A stretch of 64,000 nucleotides of DNA, from assembly GCF_008085915.1 (NCBI RefSeq), contig NZ_VSJK01000016.1, positions 1 through 64,000 on the forward strand, read 5' to 3'. Position 1 is the first letter of the stretch, and each line of letters begins with the position of its first letter. The notes below the pieces were generated by a model. That model had not been told where the DNA came from. It saw only the letters and a program-made list of their open reading frames with translations, and made no database searches. Both the position numbers and the translations under genes were made by a program. Positions 43,821 to 52,806 of the stretch are shown piece after piece. The DNA is from Oceaniovalibus sp. ACAM 378 (GTDB lineage Bacteria; Pseudomonadota; Alphaproteobacteria; Rhodobacterales; Rhodobacteraceae).

Positions 43821-44663
43821 TCATCCGAAAGTCCCGCGCTCCAGATCAGCGCGCAGAAGGGCTTCGTCCAAAGGTGCCCCTGCGAACAGATGCCAGGCAT
43901 CCACCCCCTGCCCAATGAAAAGCTCATAGCCCGAAATGGTGGTCAGCCCGGCGCTGGTGGCGGCGCGCAGAAACCGGGTGTCAACGGGCGTACAGACCGC
44001 ATCAAAAGCCCAATCCGCGCCCTGCATCGCCGTTTCGGACAGGGGAATGCCGTCATGGCCGACCATGCCGACCGGCGTTGCATTCACAAGACCGGCTGCG
44101 CCTTGTGCCAGCACTTCAGGGTTCTCACCCACGGTAACGATCAGTGCGGGAAAGCTCTCTCTCAGGGCTGTGGCAAGCCCCTCGGCGCGGGGCCTGTCCA
44201 GATCGGCGATCCGCAATTCAGCCGCGCCAAGTCCGGCCAAGGCAAACGCCAGCGACCGCCCTACGCCACCTGCGCCAATCAACAGCACCACGCCCGGTCG
44301 CCTTGTTCCGAGCGCCGCGCGGTAAGCCGCCAGAAACCCTGAGTAATCCGTGTTGAATCCCAAGGCCTGTCCGGGGCTGAACAGAACCGTATTCACTGCA
44401 CCCATTGCGCGCACCAGCGGGTCATCGATCTTCACCCGCTTGGCTGCCATTTCCTTGTAAGGATAGGTAACATTAACTCCGCGATAGCCGGACTGCGCGA
44501 CATGATCGAACACCGCGTCAAAGCCCATGCCCATCTCGCGCGGGACCAGCCGGTCATAGGTGACATCCAGCCCATTCTGCGCGCCGGCCAACCGATGCAG
44601 CACGGGTGCGCGCGATGCCTCGATGTTGTCGCCGATCAGGCCAAGACGGATTGTGTCTGACAT
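43821..44663 (-). CDS. Shikimate/quinate dehydrogenase-like (AroE family) enzyme
   Basis: An NAD(P)-dependent enzyme of the AroE fold that oxidises shikimate, quinate or a related hydroxy acid. The start at 44663 has GAGGAG 9 bp upstream; 280 residues. The catalytic Lys70 (NVTYPYK) and Asp106 (NTDYSGF) of the family are present, as is the nucleotide loop GAGGVG (130-135). The end GYELFIGQGVDAWHLF has the Gln that contacts substrate. It faces the TRAP-DapA operon, which suggests a catabolic paralogue (quinate/shikimate use) rather than the biosynthetic enzyme. Divergent from the toxin-antitoxin pair. Substrate and cofactor preference are open. Confidence 0.85.
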   Translation of the reverse strand: MSDTIRLGLIGDNIEASRAPVLHRLAGAQNGLDVTYDRLVPREMGMGFDAVFDHVAQSGYRGVNVTYPYKEMAAKRVKIDDPLVRAMGAVNTVLFSPGQALGFNTDYSGFLAAYRAALGTRRPGVVLLIGAGGVGRSLAFALAGLGAAELRIADLDRPRAEGLATALRESFPALIVTVGENPEVLAQGAAGLVNATPVGMVGHDGIPLSETAMQGADWAFDAVCTPVDTRFLRAATSAGLTTISGYELFIGQGVDAWHLFAGAPLDEALLRADLERGTFG

Positions 44664-44811
44664 GCAAGTTACTCCTCGGACATCCCCGCAGATTGGTATC
44701 CCGATTTTCCCGGACGTGGAACTGTTCAGTGCGAAACATATCCGTTCGTTTGGCCGTATGGGTGGGGGTTCTTGGTACGCCTTGGGGGTTTCCCGATCCA
44801 AGTGGGAACAC

Positions 44812-44858
44812 TTGTCATTCAGTAACTATTACGCCATATAGTGTCATAACAACTGACA
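44812..44858 (+). promoter_or_regulatory. Promoter and inverted repeat of the toxin-antitoxin operon
   Basis: TTGTCA (44812-44817) with CATATA (44835-44840) 17 bp away forms a plausible sigma-70 promoter. Just downstream, TGTCA (44842-44846) and TGACA (44854-44858) make an inverted repeat ending 11 bp before the antitoxin start. Such a position fits autorepression by the antitoxin or complex. Both are predictions by eye. Confidence 0.4.
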
Positions 44859-44869
44859 GGAGCCTCATT

Positions 44870-45220
44870 ATGCAGATCACCCGATTTGCCGACGGTGCGC
44901 AGTTCGAGCCTCAAAAGATCGCCGCCGTCCTGCGTACATCTGCCGAAGAAATCGCCATGACGGTTGGTTTGAGCAAGGATGCGCTCCAGCGCCGCACGCG
45001 CATTCATTCCGACAAGACACAGCGCCGCTTGCGCGAACTGGTCGAGGTTCTCAACAAGGTCAAATGGCGGTTTGGAAGCGAACTTATGGCCTATGCTTGG
45101 TATCGGTCCGAACCTCTGGCTGGATTTGACGGACGAACCGCCATGCAGCTGGTGCAGGAAGGTAAGGCGCAGCAGGTGTTGGAGTATATTGACGCAGTTG
45201 ATGCCGGTGTCCACGCCTGA
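44870..45220 (+). CDS. Xre/MbcA/ParS-family antitoxin
   Basis: This antitoxin should neutralise the RES toxin encoded next. The ATG at 44870 has AGGAG upstream; 116 residues. The N-terminal part (FEPQKIAAVLRTSAEEIAMTVGLSKDALQR) is the Xre-like helix-turn-helix. The C-terminal DUF2384 toxin-binding domain reads RRLRELVEVLNKVKWRFGSELMAYAWYRSEPLAG with FDGRTAMQLVQEGKAQQVLEYID. The stop and the toxin start share one base (TGATG at 45218-45222), so translation is coupled, as usual for these pairs. It probably represses its own promoter. Confidence 0.88.
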   Translation: MQITRFADGAQFEPQKIAAVLRTSAEEIAMTVGLSKDALQRRTRIHSDKTQRRLRELVEVLNKVKWRFGSELMAYAWYRSEPLAGFDGRTAMQLVQEGKAQQVLEYIDAVDAGVHA

Positions 45221-45732
45221 TGCCACTTGATGCTGGCCGGTTCCGGGGATCGCTTTTTCGTGCGCTGAACCCGGTTTATGCCCGGGAACCGCTGTCAGGT
45301 CGCGGTGCCGAAATCTATGGAGGGCGGTTCAACCCCAAGGGCACTCCGGCGCTTTACTGCTCCCTTGATCCGGCCACGGCTTTGCGCGAAGCAAATCAGG
45401 CAGGCAGCCTGCAACCAACGGTTCTGGTATCCTACCGCGCGGATCTCGGACCGATATTCGATACGCGGGACCAGAGCGAGATGAGCCGTTACCCCATGTC
45501 CGGCGAGGCACTCTCCGATCCCGGCTGGCGATCTGCCATGCTGGATGGCCGGCCAGTGCCGACGCAGGATTTTGCCAAGGCGCTCGTCTTGGAGGGGTAT
45601 GGGGGATTGCTTGTCCGGAGCTTTGCCACTGGCACGACATCAGCCAATCTGAATTTGGTATTGTGGACCTGGCAAGGCGATGGATTTTCCCTGAAAGTGG
45701 TGGACGATGAGGACAGATTGGGGCGGATGTAG
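45220..45732 (+). CDS. RES-domain toxin (NAD+-degrading)
   Basis: RES toxins deplete cellular NAD+ and stop growth until the antitoxin is restored. The 170 residues begin near FRGSLFRALNPVYA. The RES signature region reads GRGAEIYGGRFNPKGTPALYCSL, with the Arg, Glu and a later Ser that name the family (the Ser is probably in VRSFATGTTSANLNLVLW). It is coupled to the antitoxin upstream. Length and composition are typical, with no sign of truncation. As a mobile stability module it may help keep this accessory region. Confidence 0.87.
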   Translation: MPLDAGRFRGSLFRALNPVYAREPLSGRGAEIYGGRFNPKGTPALYCSLDPATALREANQAGSLQPTVLVSYRADLGPIFDTRDQSEMSRYPMSGEALSDPGWRSAMLDGRPVPTQDFAKALVLEGYGGLLVRSFATGTTSANLNLVLWTWQGDGFSLKVVDDEDRLGRM

Positions 45733-45984
45733 TCACGCTCGGTCAAACTCGAAACTGAAATCGATTTGACGCCGGTTCGGCAACAGATTCTGTTCGGTCA
45801 AGTGGGTCATGACCTGCTCCACTTGCGCGAGTTTGATGCGGTGGGTTACATCCCATCAAAATGTTCACGATCGGTCGCCTTTAAATATCAGCCTGAATCA
45901 AGATTGCCGTCGCAGTTCGGCAAATTGTAACCATGCAGCGCCGGGGCCCCAGCCTTTGCGATTTTTACCAAGAAAGTCACAGTG
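45733..45984. other. Intergenic, possible C-terminal gene remnant on the minus strand
   Basis: On the minus strand, 45856 to the stop at 45733-45735 is open and reads HRIKLAQVEQVMTHLTEQN to FSFEFDRA at its end. It has no start codon and I do not recognise the family. It could be the end of a deleted gene. The right part should hold the promoter of the MFS gene. Confidence 0.3.
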
Positions 45985-47439
45985 ATGGATCCTTCGGAGA
46001 CAGATGATACCATGTCTCCGTCGCCGAAAGACGATCCGACGAAGGATCCGGTTCGGTGGCGTATTCTCTTCGTGCTGCTTGTCACGATCTTCATGACGCT
46101 GATCGGCGTAAGCATCGTGAATGTGGCCATACCTTCGATCCGGGTCGGCCTCGGCGCGTCGCAATCCGATCTGCAATGGGTCCTTTCGGGCTATGCCCTG
46201 ACCTTTGGCGTGGTTCTGGTGGCAGCCGGGCGGGCTGGCGACATTATGGGGCGTGGCGGTCTGTTCCTGATCGGCGTGGCCATATTTACGGCCGCCTCGG
46301 TCGCGGCGGGGCTGGCGCCCAACGCTGAATGGCTCAACACCGCGCGTTTCGTTCAGGGGATCGGCTCAGGGTTGCTAAACCCGCAGGGGCTCGGGATGAT
46401 CCAACACTATTTTCGAGGCGACGCCCGTGGCCGCGCCTTTGGGTATTTCGGTACGGCCGTCGGATTCTCGGTCGCCATCGGCCCGGTCCTCGGCGGCCTG
46501 CTGATCGAACTTGGCGGGCCGGAACTGGGCTGGCGGCTGACGTTTCTCGTGAACGTTCCGATTGGTGTCACTGCCATCGTCTTGGGACTGCTGTGGTTCC
46601 CGCGTCCGCTGATCGTTCGCCTTCCTCGCAAGGGAAGTGGCCTGCGTTCGCTCGACCCGGTGGGCGCGCTTCTCTTGGGGTTGGCCGTGCTCGCCATCCT
46701 GTTCCCCTTTGTCGAGAAGGGCGGCGGCGCGGTTATCTGGCTGTTGTTGCCGTTCGGAGTCCTGCTGGTCTGGCTCTGGGTTAGATGGGAGCGGCGCTAT
46801 GTCCGTCTGGGTCTGAGCCCGATGGTTGATCTCAAGATATTCTCGTTGGGCAGTTACACCAACGGCATCACGATCATGGCTCTCTACTTTATGGGGACAA
46901 CCAGCGTTTGGGTGTTGGTCGCGCTCTATGTACAGGAAGGAGATGGAAAAACGGCGCTGCAGTCAGGTGTCTTCGGAGTTCCGGCCGCTCTGTTGTCGGC
47001 CTATGCTGCCTATTGGGCGGGAAGCCGGGTCGCGCGGTATGGTCGCAAAGTGGTCATCGGCGGCCTGCTGTTGGCCCTGTTCGGCCTCGCGATGAGCATT
47101 GTCGTGGTCATCCTGCACGGCATGGGCCACCTGAGTATCTGGTGGCTTATGGTTTCGCTGTCCTTCATCGGATTGGCGCAGGGGGCCGTCATCAGCCCGA
47201 ACCAGACGCTGACACTGGCAGATGTCCCACTCGAATATGCGGGTAGTTCGGGAGCCATCATGCAGACCGGTCAGCGGATCGGCACGGCTGTCGGAATAGC
47301 GGTGATCACGGCGGCGGCGTTTTCCACACTTGCGATCACCTCCTGGTCGACGGCGCTGGTCGTCGGGTTCAGCCTGATCTCAGTGGTGGTTTTTCTGGCA
47401 CTTCTGGTGGCCATCAAAGATCTGAGAGACCGCCGGTAA
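45985..47439 (+). CDS. MFS efflux transporter, DHA2 (EmrB/QacA) family
   Basis: This inner-membrane drug or metabolite exporter is driven by the proton gradient. The 484 residues contain about fourteen hydrophobic segments, the DHA2 number. Motif A-like AAGRAGDIMGRGGLFLIGV lies after helix 2, and motif C-like GFSVAIGPVLGGLLIELGG in helix 5. The start may be ATG 45985 or ATG 46012; the upstream GTG at 45982 is also in frame. A family-typical start VNVAIPSIRVGLGASQSDLQWVLSGYAL follows helix 1. It stands alone between the toxin-antitoxin pair and a broken methyltransferase. The substrate is unknown. Confidence 0.87.
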   Translation: MDPSETDDTMSPSPKDDPTKDPVRWRILFVLLVTIFMTLIGVSIVNVAIPSIRVGLGASQSDLQWVLSGYALTFGVVLVAAGRAGDIMGRGGLFLIGVAIFTAASVAAGLAPNAEWLNTARFVQGIGSGLLNPQGLGMIQHYFRGDARGRAFGYFGTAVGFSVAIGPVLGGLLIELGGPELGWRLTFLVNVPIGVTAIVLGLLWFPRPLIVRLPRKGSGLRSLDPVGALLLGLAVLAILFPFVEKGGGAVIWLLLPFGVLLVWLWVRWERRYVRLGLSPMVDLKIFSLGSYTNGITIMALYFMGTTSVWVLVALYVQEGDGKTALQSGVFGVPAALLSAYAAYWAGSRVARYGRKVVIGGLLLALFGLAMSIVVVILHGMGHLSIWWLMVSLSFIGLAQGAVISPNQTLTLADVPLEYAGSSGAIMQTGQRIGTAVGIAVITAAAFSTLAITSWSTALVVGFSLISVVVFLALLVAIKDLRDRR

Positions 47440-47758
47440 GACTGGGCGGATCTCTCTTGGTGCCCCTTGATATTATGAATTTTGCGAATGGGCTCAGAGG
47501 CGACTTGCGGCGGACAGCGCGCAATTGGTTGACCTAGGCGCCACCACGGGTCGCATGAACTTCACATATTGGCCGGGCACTGCCATGCACCGGATGAGAG
47601 CCATTCCTTGTCCCTGAAGAACCGTTCGCCATCCGGTCATTTGAAGGGTGGTGTTTCAGCGCGGACGCGTCGGGCACCAGATTGAGGCCCGGCGTAAGAG
47701 CCTGCAACGCCTTTTGATTGGGCGATGCAGACCGATTCAATCGCTTGCCTTTAGACAG
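47440..47758. other. Intergenic, about 320 bp, nothing recognised
   Basis: This is the gap between the MFS gene and the end of the methyltransferase pseudogene. Short frames on both strands overlap and lack start signals. The sequence has no strong hairpin. It may contain decayed DNA, like much of the following 2.5 kb. Confidence 0.35.
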
Positions 47759-48811
47759 TCTCACATTGCTTCAAGCACCATGTTCAATGGCGTCGTCGCA
47801 ACACGTCTGACCCGATCGAAGTCACCGGACCTGATCACCTCGGCAACCCGCTTCTCGCCGGCCTGGGCGCCGAGCGCGAGGCAGGTCTCCTGTGCCAGAG
47901 ACGTTGGCAGGCAGATCATCGTCGAGGCCGAATAGTAGATGCGCCCGATCGGATTAAGGGTATCCTCCAGCGCGTCCCAGCTGCGGGCTCAACGACCATC
48001 CATGAGCCGCCCGGCTTCAACGCCTTGCGGATATGCGCGGCAGCCGCAGCAGGGTCGCCCATGTCGCGCAGACAATCGAAGTATGTTACGAGGTCATACT
48101 CCTCGCCGGTCAAGTCCTGCACCCGGCCCAATTCGAACCGCACGTTTTTCACGCCATGTGCCTTCGCGTGCGCGGTCGCCGCAGCGATGGAACCGGGGTG
48201 GAAGTCGCAACCGTCGAAATCGGACGCCGGAAAGGCCTGCGCCATGACGATCGTTGACAGGCCATGGCCACACCCCACATCCGCGACCTTTGCACCAGCC
48301 TTGAGTTTGTTCACTGCGCCATCCAGCTCCGGCAGCCATTCCTGCACCAGTGCGTTGATATAACCGGGCCGGAACAACCGAGCGACGGCACAGAACAGGC
48401 AACCGGCCTGATCGCCCCACGCGACGCCTTTCCCGGTCTTGAAGGCAGTCTGGACCTTGTTGCGGTTTTCGACCATCGCCCCGGCGGTAACGAAAGCGCC
48501 GATCAGGTTCACCGGGCTGTCGGGTGCGGCGAACACCATCGCCTGTTCCGGGTTCAGCGAGGACCGCCCGTCCTCGACGGTGACATGTCCCGACGCCGCA
48601 TGCGCCGAGAGCCACTCGCGCACGTATCGCGCCGCATTGCCTGTTGCTGCAGCCAAATCCTCGGCCGACATCGCCCGCTGTCGCGAAGTGCCCGATACAG
48701 TCCGAGCGCGTCACCTATCAATACCAGCGGGATGCTGACGGCGCCGCCGATGTCCCACAGCACGCGGACGACAAATTCGTTGAGTTTCGCGTCGTTAAAC
48801 TTGGTCGTCAT
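47759..48811 (-). pseudogene. SAM-dependent methyltransferase with two frameshifts
   Basis: A class I methyltransferase with an N-terminal winged-helix domain (Rv2258c-like) of about 350 residues can be read from ATG 48811 (MTTKFNDAKLNEFVVRVLWD) to a stop at 47759. Two apparent one-base deletions break it. The first is near 48675, between GLYRALRDSG and MSAEDLAAATG. The second is near 47985, between VVEPAAG and DALEDTLNPIGRIYYSAS. The cofactor motif VADVGCGHGLST is intact. Restoring both bases gives an unbroken family member ending NMVLEAM. It may be recently inactivated or affected by sequencing errors. IS debris begins 40 bp upstream of its start. Confidence 0.8.
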
Positions 48812-48850
48812 TTTGCTCCCATCCCGGGGTGGCACCTCGCCGCCGTGGCC

Positions 48851-48937
48851 TATGGGCCGGTTACACCGCCGAAATGGCAGCATAATCCAACCTTTGCCAA
48901 CCCTTCACAGTCTGGGGCAATCAACTTGGCAATACCC
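48851..48937 (+). mobile_element. IS6-family right-end remnant (plus orientation)
   Basis: This is the last codons of an IS6-type transposase (LWAGYTAEMAA, stop at 48884-48886) followed by the element's terminal region up to GGCAATACC at 48937. The same 87-bp end, about 90% alike by eye, occurs inverted at 59898-59980. The rest of this copy is gone; at 48851 the match stops abruptly against the methyltransferase upstream region. Confidence 0.75.
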
Positions 48938-48964
48938 TGTCATGTTATCAAAGCCGTGGCCACA

Positions 48965-50069
48965 TTACCCTCGATCCACAAAGGCCATGTCTGGCCGCTG
49001 ATCGGTCAAAGTTTCGACCTGCTCCAGCGTCTCGGCCAGCGTGTGGGCGTCGTAGGGATGGCCTGTCAGCGCCCCCATCCCGACCACGAAGCCGCCCCGG
49101 TCGGTCGTGGCCACGCTGACCTTGGTGACAAACTCGTAGCGTTTGTGCGTCTTGCCTTTGGAGATGCGATCCACCGCCGGTTCATGCAGGCTGTAGAGCT
49201 TTTTCTTGTCCTTCGGTTTCTGCGCCAGCAGGCTGGTTCACCAGCGCGACAATTTCCACAATGCGTGCCTCAGCGCCCCTTCCGGGATCTGATCCAGTTG
49301 CCGCTCGACGTCGCGCAGCACCCGTCCGGCGTCGCCTTGAGACGGCGCAATGCCTTGCGCATCCGCTTGAACTGGCGAGCGTGAGCATAGCGGCCGACCT
49401 GACCGACCAGTCGGAGTGCGAGGCGGTTGCAGTTCTGGCGCAGGCCGATCCCGGCCTCGCGGGCCAGCCCGACCAGCTTGCGCCGTGCCGTCTCACACAG
49501 CCGGGCATCCGTCGGGTGGGCGACGTTCCTCTCCATCACCGCTCGCCGGGGAAACGGCGCCCCACGTCGTTTCCGGATCCGTCTCACTATCGACGGGGAC
49601 CCGTTTGAGGTCGTTGCTCTTCACTGTCCCGGCGCGTTTGCCGGCCTGGATCGTCTGGGTCAGCAGCCACTCGACCCCTTCCTCGCCGATACGGTTGCGC
49701 CATCCCTTGCCCGGCAGCCGAATGTTTACATTCGCTGAGAGGGGGTCAGAGATGAAGGATCAATAGGCAGACGGTGCCGAAAGAACGTCTCGTCGCAGAA
49801 GTGCTGCCAATACGGGTTTTCAGCCCATGGGCCACCATCGCCTCGTCCGAGACGCGCATAGGCATGCTGGAGGTAGCACAACCCCGCAACCACGCGGCGA
49901 AGTGGCGGGGCGGCCGGTGTGGGAGGGGAAGAACCCCGCCCATTCCCGGTCGAAGATGTCCCAGTCGATCAGGGCAGCGAGCTTCACCGGCTCAGGGCGT
50001 ATGTCGATCATTTCGACCAATCGGGCGCAGCAGATCCTCCTCGTCCGCAGGGGGCTTTCTCGGCTTCAT
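48965..50069 (-). mobile_element. Degenerate IS5-family transposase gene (pseudogene)
   Basis: Minus-strand reading from ATG 50069 gives MKPRKPPADEEDLLR. After frame changes it gives VEMIDIRPEPVKLAALIDWD, REWAGFFPSHTGRPATSP, VMERNVAHPTDARL and KRYEFVTKVSVATTDRGGF, ending at PDMAFVDRG near 48965. This is the order of a full-length IS5 (ISH-like) transposase of about 430 residues, but with several frameshifts. The C-terminal third after VDRG, with the last catalytic Glu, is cut off. It is therefore inactive. It abuts the IS6 end at 48937, which suggests one element inserted into or recombined with the other. The gap 50070-50321 holds the A+T-rich promoter region of the following operon and no gene. 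Confidence 0.78.
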
Positions 50070-50321
50070 ATCATGGCTCGAAATTGCAAGGTTCCTACCG
50101 CTACACTACGCAAAAAATCGCCGTTTTCTCAAGGAAAACCAAATGTGTAAGAGTTGTTCAGGACGATCTGAAGAGCGATTGATCTATTTCTTGTATCGCA
50201 GCAATCTAACTTTGGAATTTACAAGCTGTCATTTTTTTCCAATCTTGTGTGTGGGAAGTCGCCATTCATCAACACAATTTGCATGGCGTAGACTGCCACA
50301 CGATCAAATAGGGAGGATCAA

Positions 50322-51827
50322 ATGTTTCGTAAAAGCCGCCTTTTCATGGCCACGGCAATTGCGTCGACGGTCGCTTTTTCAGCACATGCGCAAGACAATT
50401 CCGTCACGATTGTTCTGTCGGAAGAACTTGAGTTCGTGGAACCATGCATGGCTACCAAGTCTAACGTTGGCCGGGTTCTATTTCAGAATATCTCTGAAAC
50501 CGTGACTGAAATGGACCCAGAGACCGGTCTGCAGCCGCGACTGGCTCAAAGCTGGGAAGACATGGGTGATGGCACATGGCGATTCCATTTGCGTGAAGGC
50601 GTTAATTTCAGCGACGGAACCGCGATGGACGCCGATGATATCGCGCATTCACTCGTGCGGGTGAAATCTCCGGACATCGCATGTGAAATCGGCGCCAAGG
50701 TCTTTGGAGGCATTGAAATCACGTCAAACATCATCGATGCACACACAATTGATATAACCGCCGATCCGGCCCAGCCGATTCTGCCATTGCTGATGTCTCT
50801 CGTGACGGTGACTCCGCAGGATGCACCACTCGACAGCTTTGTCGACCATCCGATCGGAACCGGACCTTACACATTTGATGAATACGAACGTGGTCAGTTC
50901 ATCACCCTGTCAGCCAATCCGAACTATTGGGGTGACCAGCCGACAGTCCAGTCTGCGACCTACGTTTTCCGTGCTGATAGTGCGGTTCGCGCTGCAATGG
51001 TCGCAGCGGGTGAAGCAGACATTGCACCAAGTATCGCCCTTCAGGATGCGACTGATCCGGCAATGGATTTTTCCTACCCAAATTCGGAAACAATGTTCCT
51101 GAGCATCGGCCACGCGCAGGCCCCGCTAAATGATCGACGGGTCCGTGAGGCCTTGAATCTGGCAATTGATCGTGAAGCATTCATCGGCACAGTGCTTGCA
51201 AACGGCACGTTGCTGGCGACTGCCATAACGCCACCCTCGACTGTTGGCTACAACGCAAATCTGAAACCATATGCCTTTGATCCGGATCGTGCGCGTGAAT
51301 TGTTAGAAGAGGCGCGGGCGGATGGTGTGCCGGTTGATGCTGAAATCACCCTGCTCGGTCGGTCCAACAACTTTGGCAACGTGCTGGAAACCATGGAAGC
51401 AATGCTTGCCATGTATCAGGACGTTGGTTTCAACATGAAACTTGAAATGGTTGAGGTCGCTGAATGGCTGGAACGTTATGCCAAGCCGCTCCCCGAAGAT
51501 CGCGGTCCTACACTTATTCAGGCGCTGCACGACAATGCCAACGGCGATCCTGTCTTCTCGATGTACTTCAAATATCACTCCAATGGGCAGACTTCGGGTC
51601 TGGCTTATCCCGAGGTTGACGCCATGATTGAAGAGGCAACGATCACGACGGGTGATGAGCGTACAGCGAAATGGAGCGAGTTGTTTGCATTCCTTCATGA
51701 TGAGATCATCGCTGACGTCATGTTGTTTCATATGGTCGGGTTCAGCCGCGTTAACGAACGTCTGGACTTCATACCGACAATCCGAACCAACAGCGAACTG
51801 CAACTTTCGCAGATTCAGTTCAAGTAA
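50322..51827 (+). CDS. ABC transporter binding protein, family 5 (peptide/opine/nickel type)
   Basis: This is the exported receptor of a peptide-type ABC importer. GGGAGGATCA precedes the ATG; 501 residues. The signal peptide is KSRLFMATAIASTVAFSAHA. SBP_bac_5 blocks: EPCMATKSNVGRVLFQNISETV, RLAQSWEDMGDGTWRFHLREGVNFSDG, the family signature, and PIGTGPYTFDEYERG. Despite the peptide-type label, members bind many acids, sugars and opines. The sugar-acid-type enzymes downstream make a hydroxy or keto acid more likely than a peptide. The gene is more A+T-rich than the left part of the window. A hairpin follows it. Confidence 0.88.
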   Translation: MFRKSRLFMATAIASTVAFSAHAQDNSVTIVLSEELEFVEPCMATKSNVGRVLFQNISETVTEMDPETGLQPRLAQSWEDMGDGTWRFHLREGVNFSDGTAMDADDIAHSLVRVKSPDIACEIGAKVFGGIEITSNIIDAHTIDITADPAQPILPLLMSLVTVTPQDAPLDSFVDHPIGTGPYTFDEYERGQFITLSANPNYWGDQPTVQSATYVFRADSAVRAAMVAAGEADIAPSIALQDATDPAMDFSYPNSETMFLSIGHAQAPLNDRRVREALNLAIDREAFIGTVLANGTLLATAITPPSTVGYNANLKPYAFDPDRARELLEEARADGVPVDAEITLLGRSNNFGNVLETMEAMLAMYQDVGFNMKLEMVEVAEWLERYAKPLPEDRGPTLIQALHDNANGDPVFSMYFKYHSNGQTSGLAYPEVDAMIEEATITTGDERTAKWSELFAFLHDEIIADVMLFHMVGFSRVNERLDFIPTIRTNSELQLSQIQFK

Positions 51828-51836
51828 ATTGAACGC

Positions 51837-51866
51837 GGCTACGGGCAGCGCTGGATGCCTGTAGCC
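51837..51866 (+). terminator. Hairpin after the ABC binding-protein gene
   Basis: GGCTACGGGCA (51837-51847) pairs with TGCCTGTAGCC (51856-51866), 11 bp with a single G-U pair over an 8-nt loop, 9 bp after the stop. No T-run follows, so partial termination or mRNA protection before the permease genes is likely. Confidence 0.6.
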
Positions 51867-51888
51867 CCATTCTTGAAGGTCTGTCATT

Positions 51889-52803
51889 ATGCTGAATTTC
51901 CTGGGAAAACGCGCGGTTGCAAGTGGTATTTCTTTTGTCGGGCTGGTCTTGTTGGTTTTCTTTCTTAGCCGACTGACAGGTGACCCGACGAGCTTGTACT
52001 TGCCGCTGGACGCGTCGGATGAAATCAAGAACCAGTTCAGGGAAATTCACGGTCTTAATGACCCCTTGGTTGTGCAGTTCTTCAACTATATGGGAGATTT
52101 GATTCGTTTCGACTTCGGTGACTCAATCCGGCGTTCGGAACCGGCGATTGACATTGTATTGCGGGGCTTTGGTTGGACCCTGCAACTCGCAGCAATCACG
52201 CTGTCATTGGTAATTTTCTTTTCCATTGTACTCGGGTCACTGGCGGCATTTCATGTCGGAGGCGCCTTTGACCGCATCGCAACATTCTTTTCCCTCGTCG
52301 GAGCAAGCGCACCGGATTTCTGGGTCGCCATTGTTGCCATTGTCGTTTTTTCCGTGACGCTGGGTTGGGTGCCAACTTCAGGTACCGGTAGCTTTGCCCA
52401 CTGGATCCTACCCGTCGCTGTACTTTTCATCAGGCCTTTTGGACTTATCGTACAGATTGTCCGTGGTTCGATGATCACGGCGTTGAGTTCAGCCTATGTA
52501 AAAACGGCGCGGGCCAAAGGTATCAAGAACCGATCCATCATCTTTGTCCATGCGCTTCGAAATGCTCTGTTGCCGGTCATTACTGTCATCGGAGATCAGG
52601 CCGCGGCGTTGCTTAACGGGGCAGTTGTGATCGAGACCATTTTTGGGTTTCCCGGTGTGGGAAAACTCATGATCGACTCGATCCTGCAACGCGATTTCGC
52701 GGTTGTGATGGCCGCTATTGTCGTAACAGCGCTGGCAATTTTCCTCATGAACCTCGTGATCGACATCCTCTATTCGATCCTCGATCCCCGCATAAGGTAT
52801 TGA
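51889..52803 (+). CDS. ABC transporter permease (DppB type)
   Basis: This is the first membrane subunit of the importer, 304 residues with six hydrophobic segments. The N-terminus FLGKRAVASGISFVGLVLLVFFLSRLTGDP is typical of DppB/OppB, with LPLDASDEIKNQFREIHGLNDPL after the first helix. The EAA-loop is ALSSAYVKTARAKGIKNRSIIFVHALRNALLPVI near residue 205. It ends with the DppB tail VIDILYSILDPRIRY. The next permease begins 3 bp later, so they are cotranslated. Confidence 0.9.
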   Translation: MLNFLGKRAVASGISFVGLVLLVFFLSRLTGDPTSLYLPLDASDEIKNQFREIHGLNDPLVVQFFNYMGDLIRFDFGDSIRRSEPAIDIVLRGFGWTLQLAAITLSLVIFFSIVLGSLAAFHVGGAFDRIATFFSLVGASAPDFWVAIVAIVVFSVTLGWVPTSGTGSFAHWILPVAVLFIRPFGLIVQIVRGSMITALSSAYVKTARAKGIKNRSIIFVHALRNALLPVITVIGDQAAALLNGAVVIETIFGFPGVGKLMIDSILQRDFAVVMAAIVVTALAIFLMNLVIDILYSILDPRIRY

Positions 52804-52806
52804 CCC

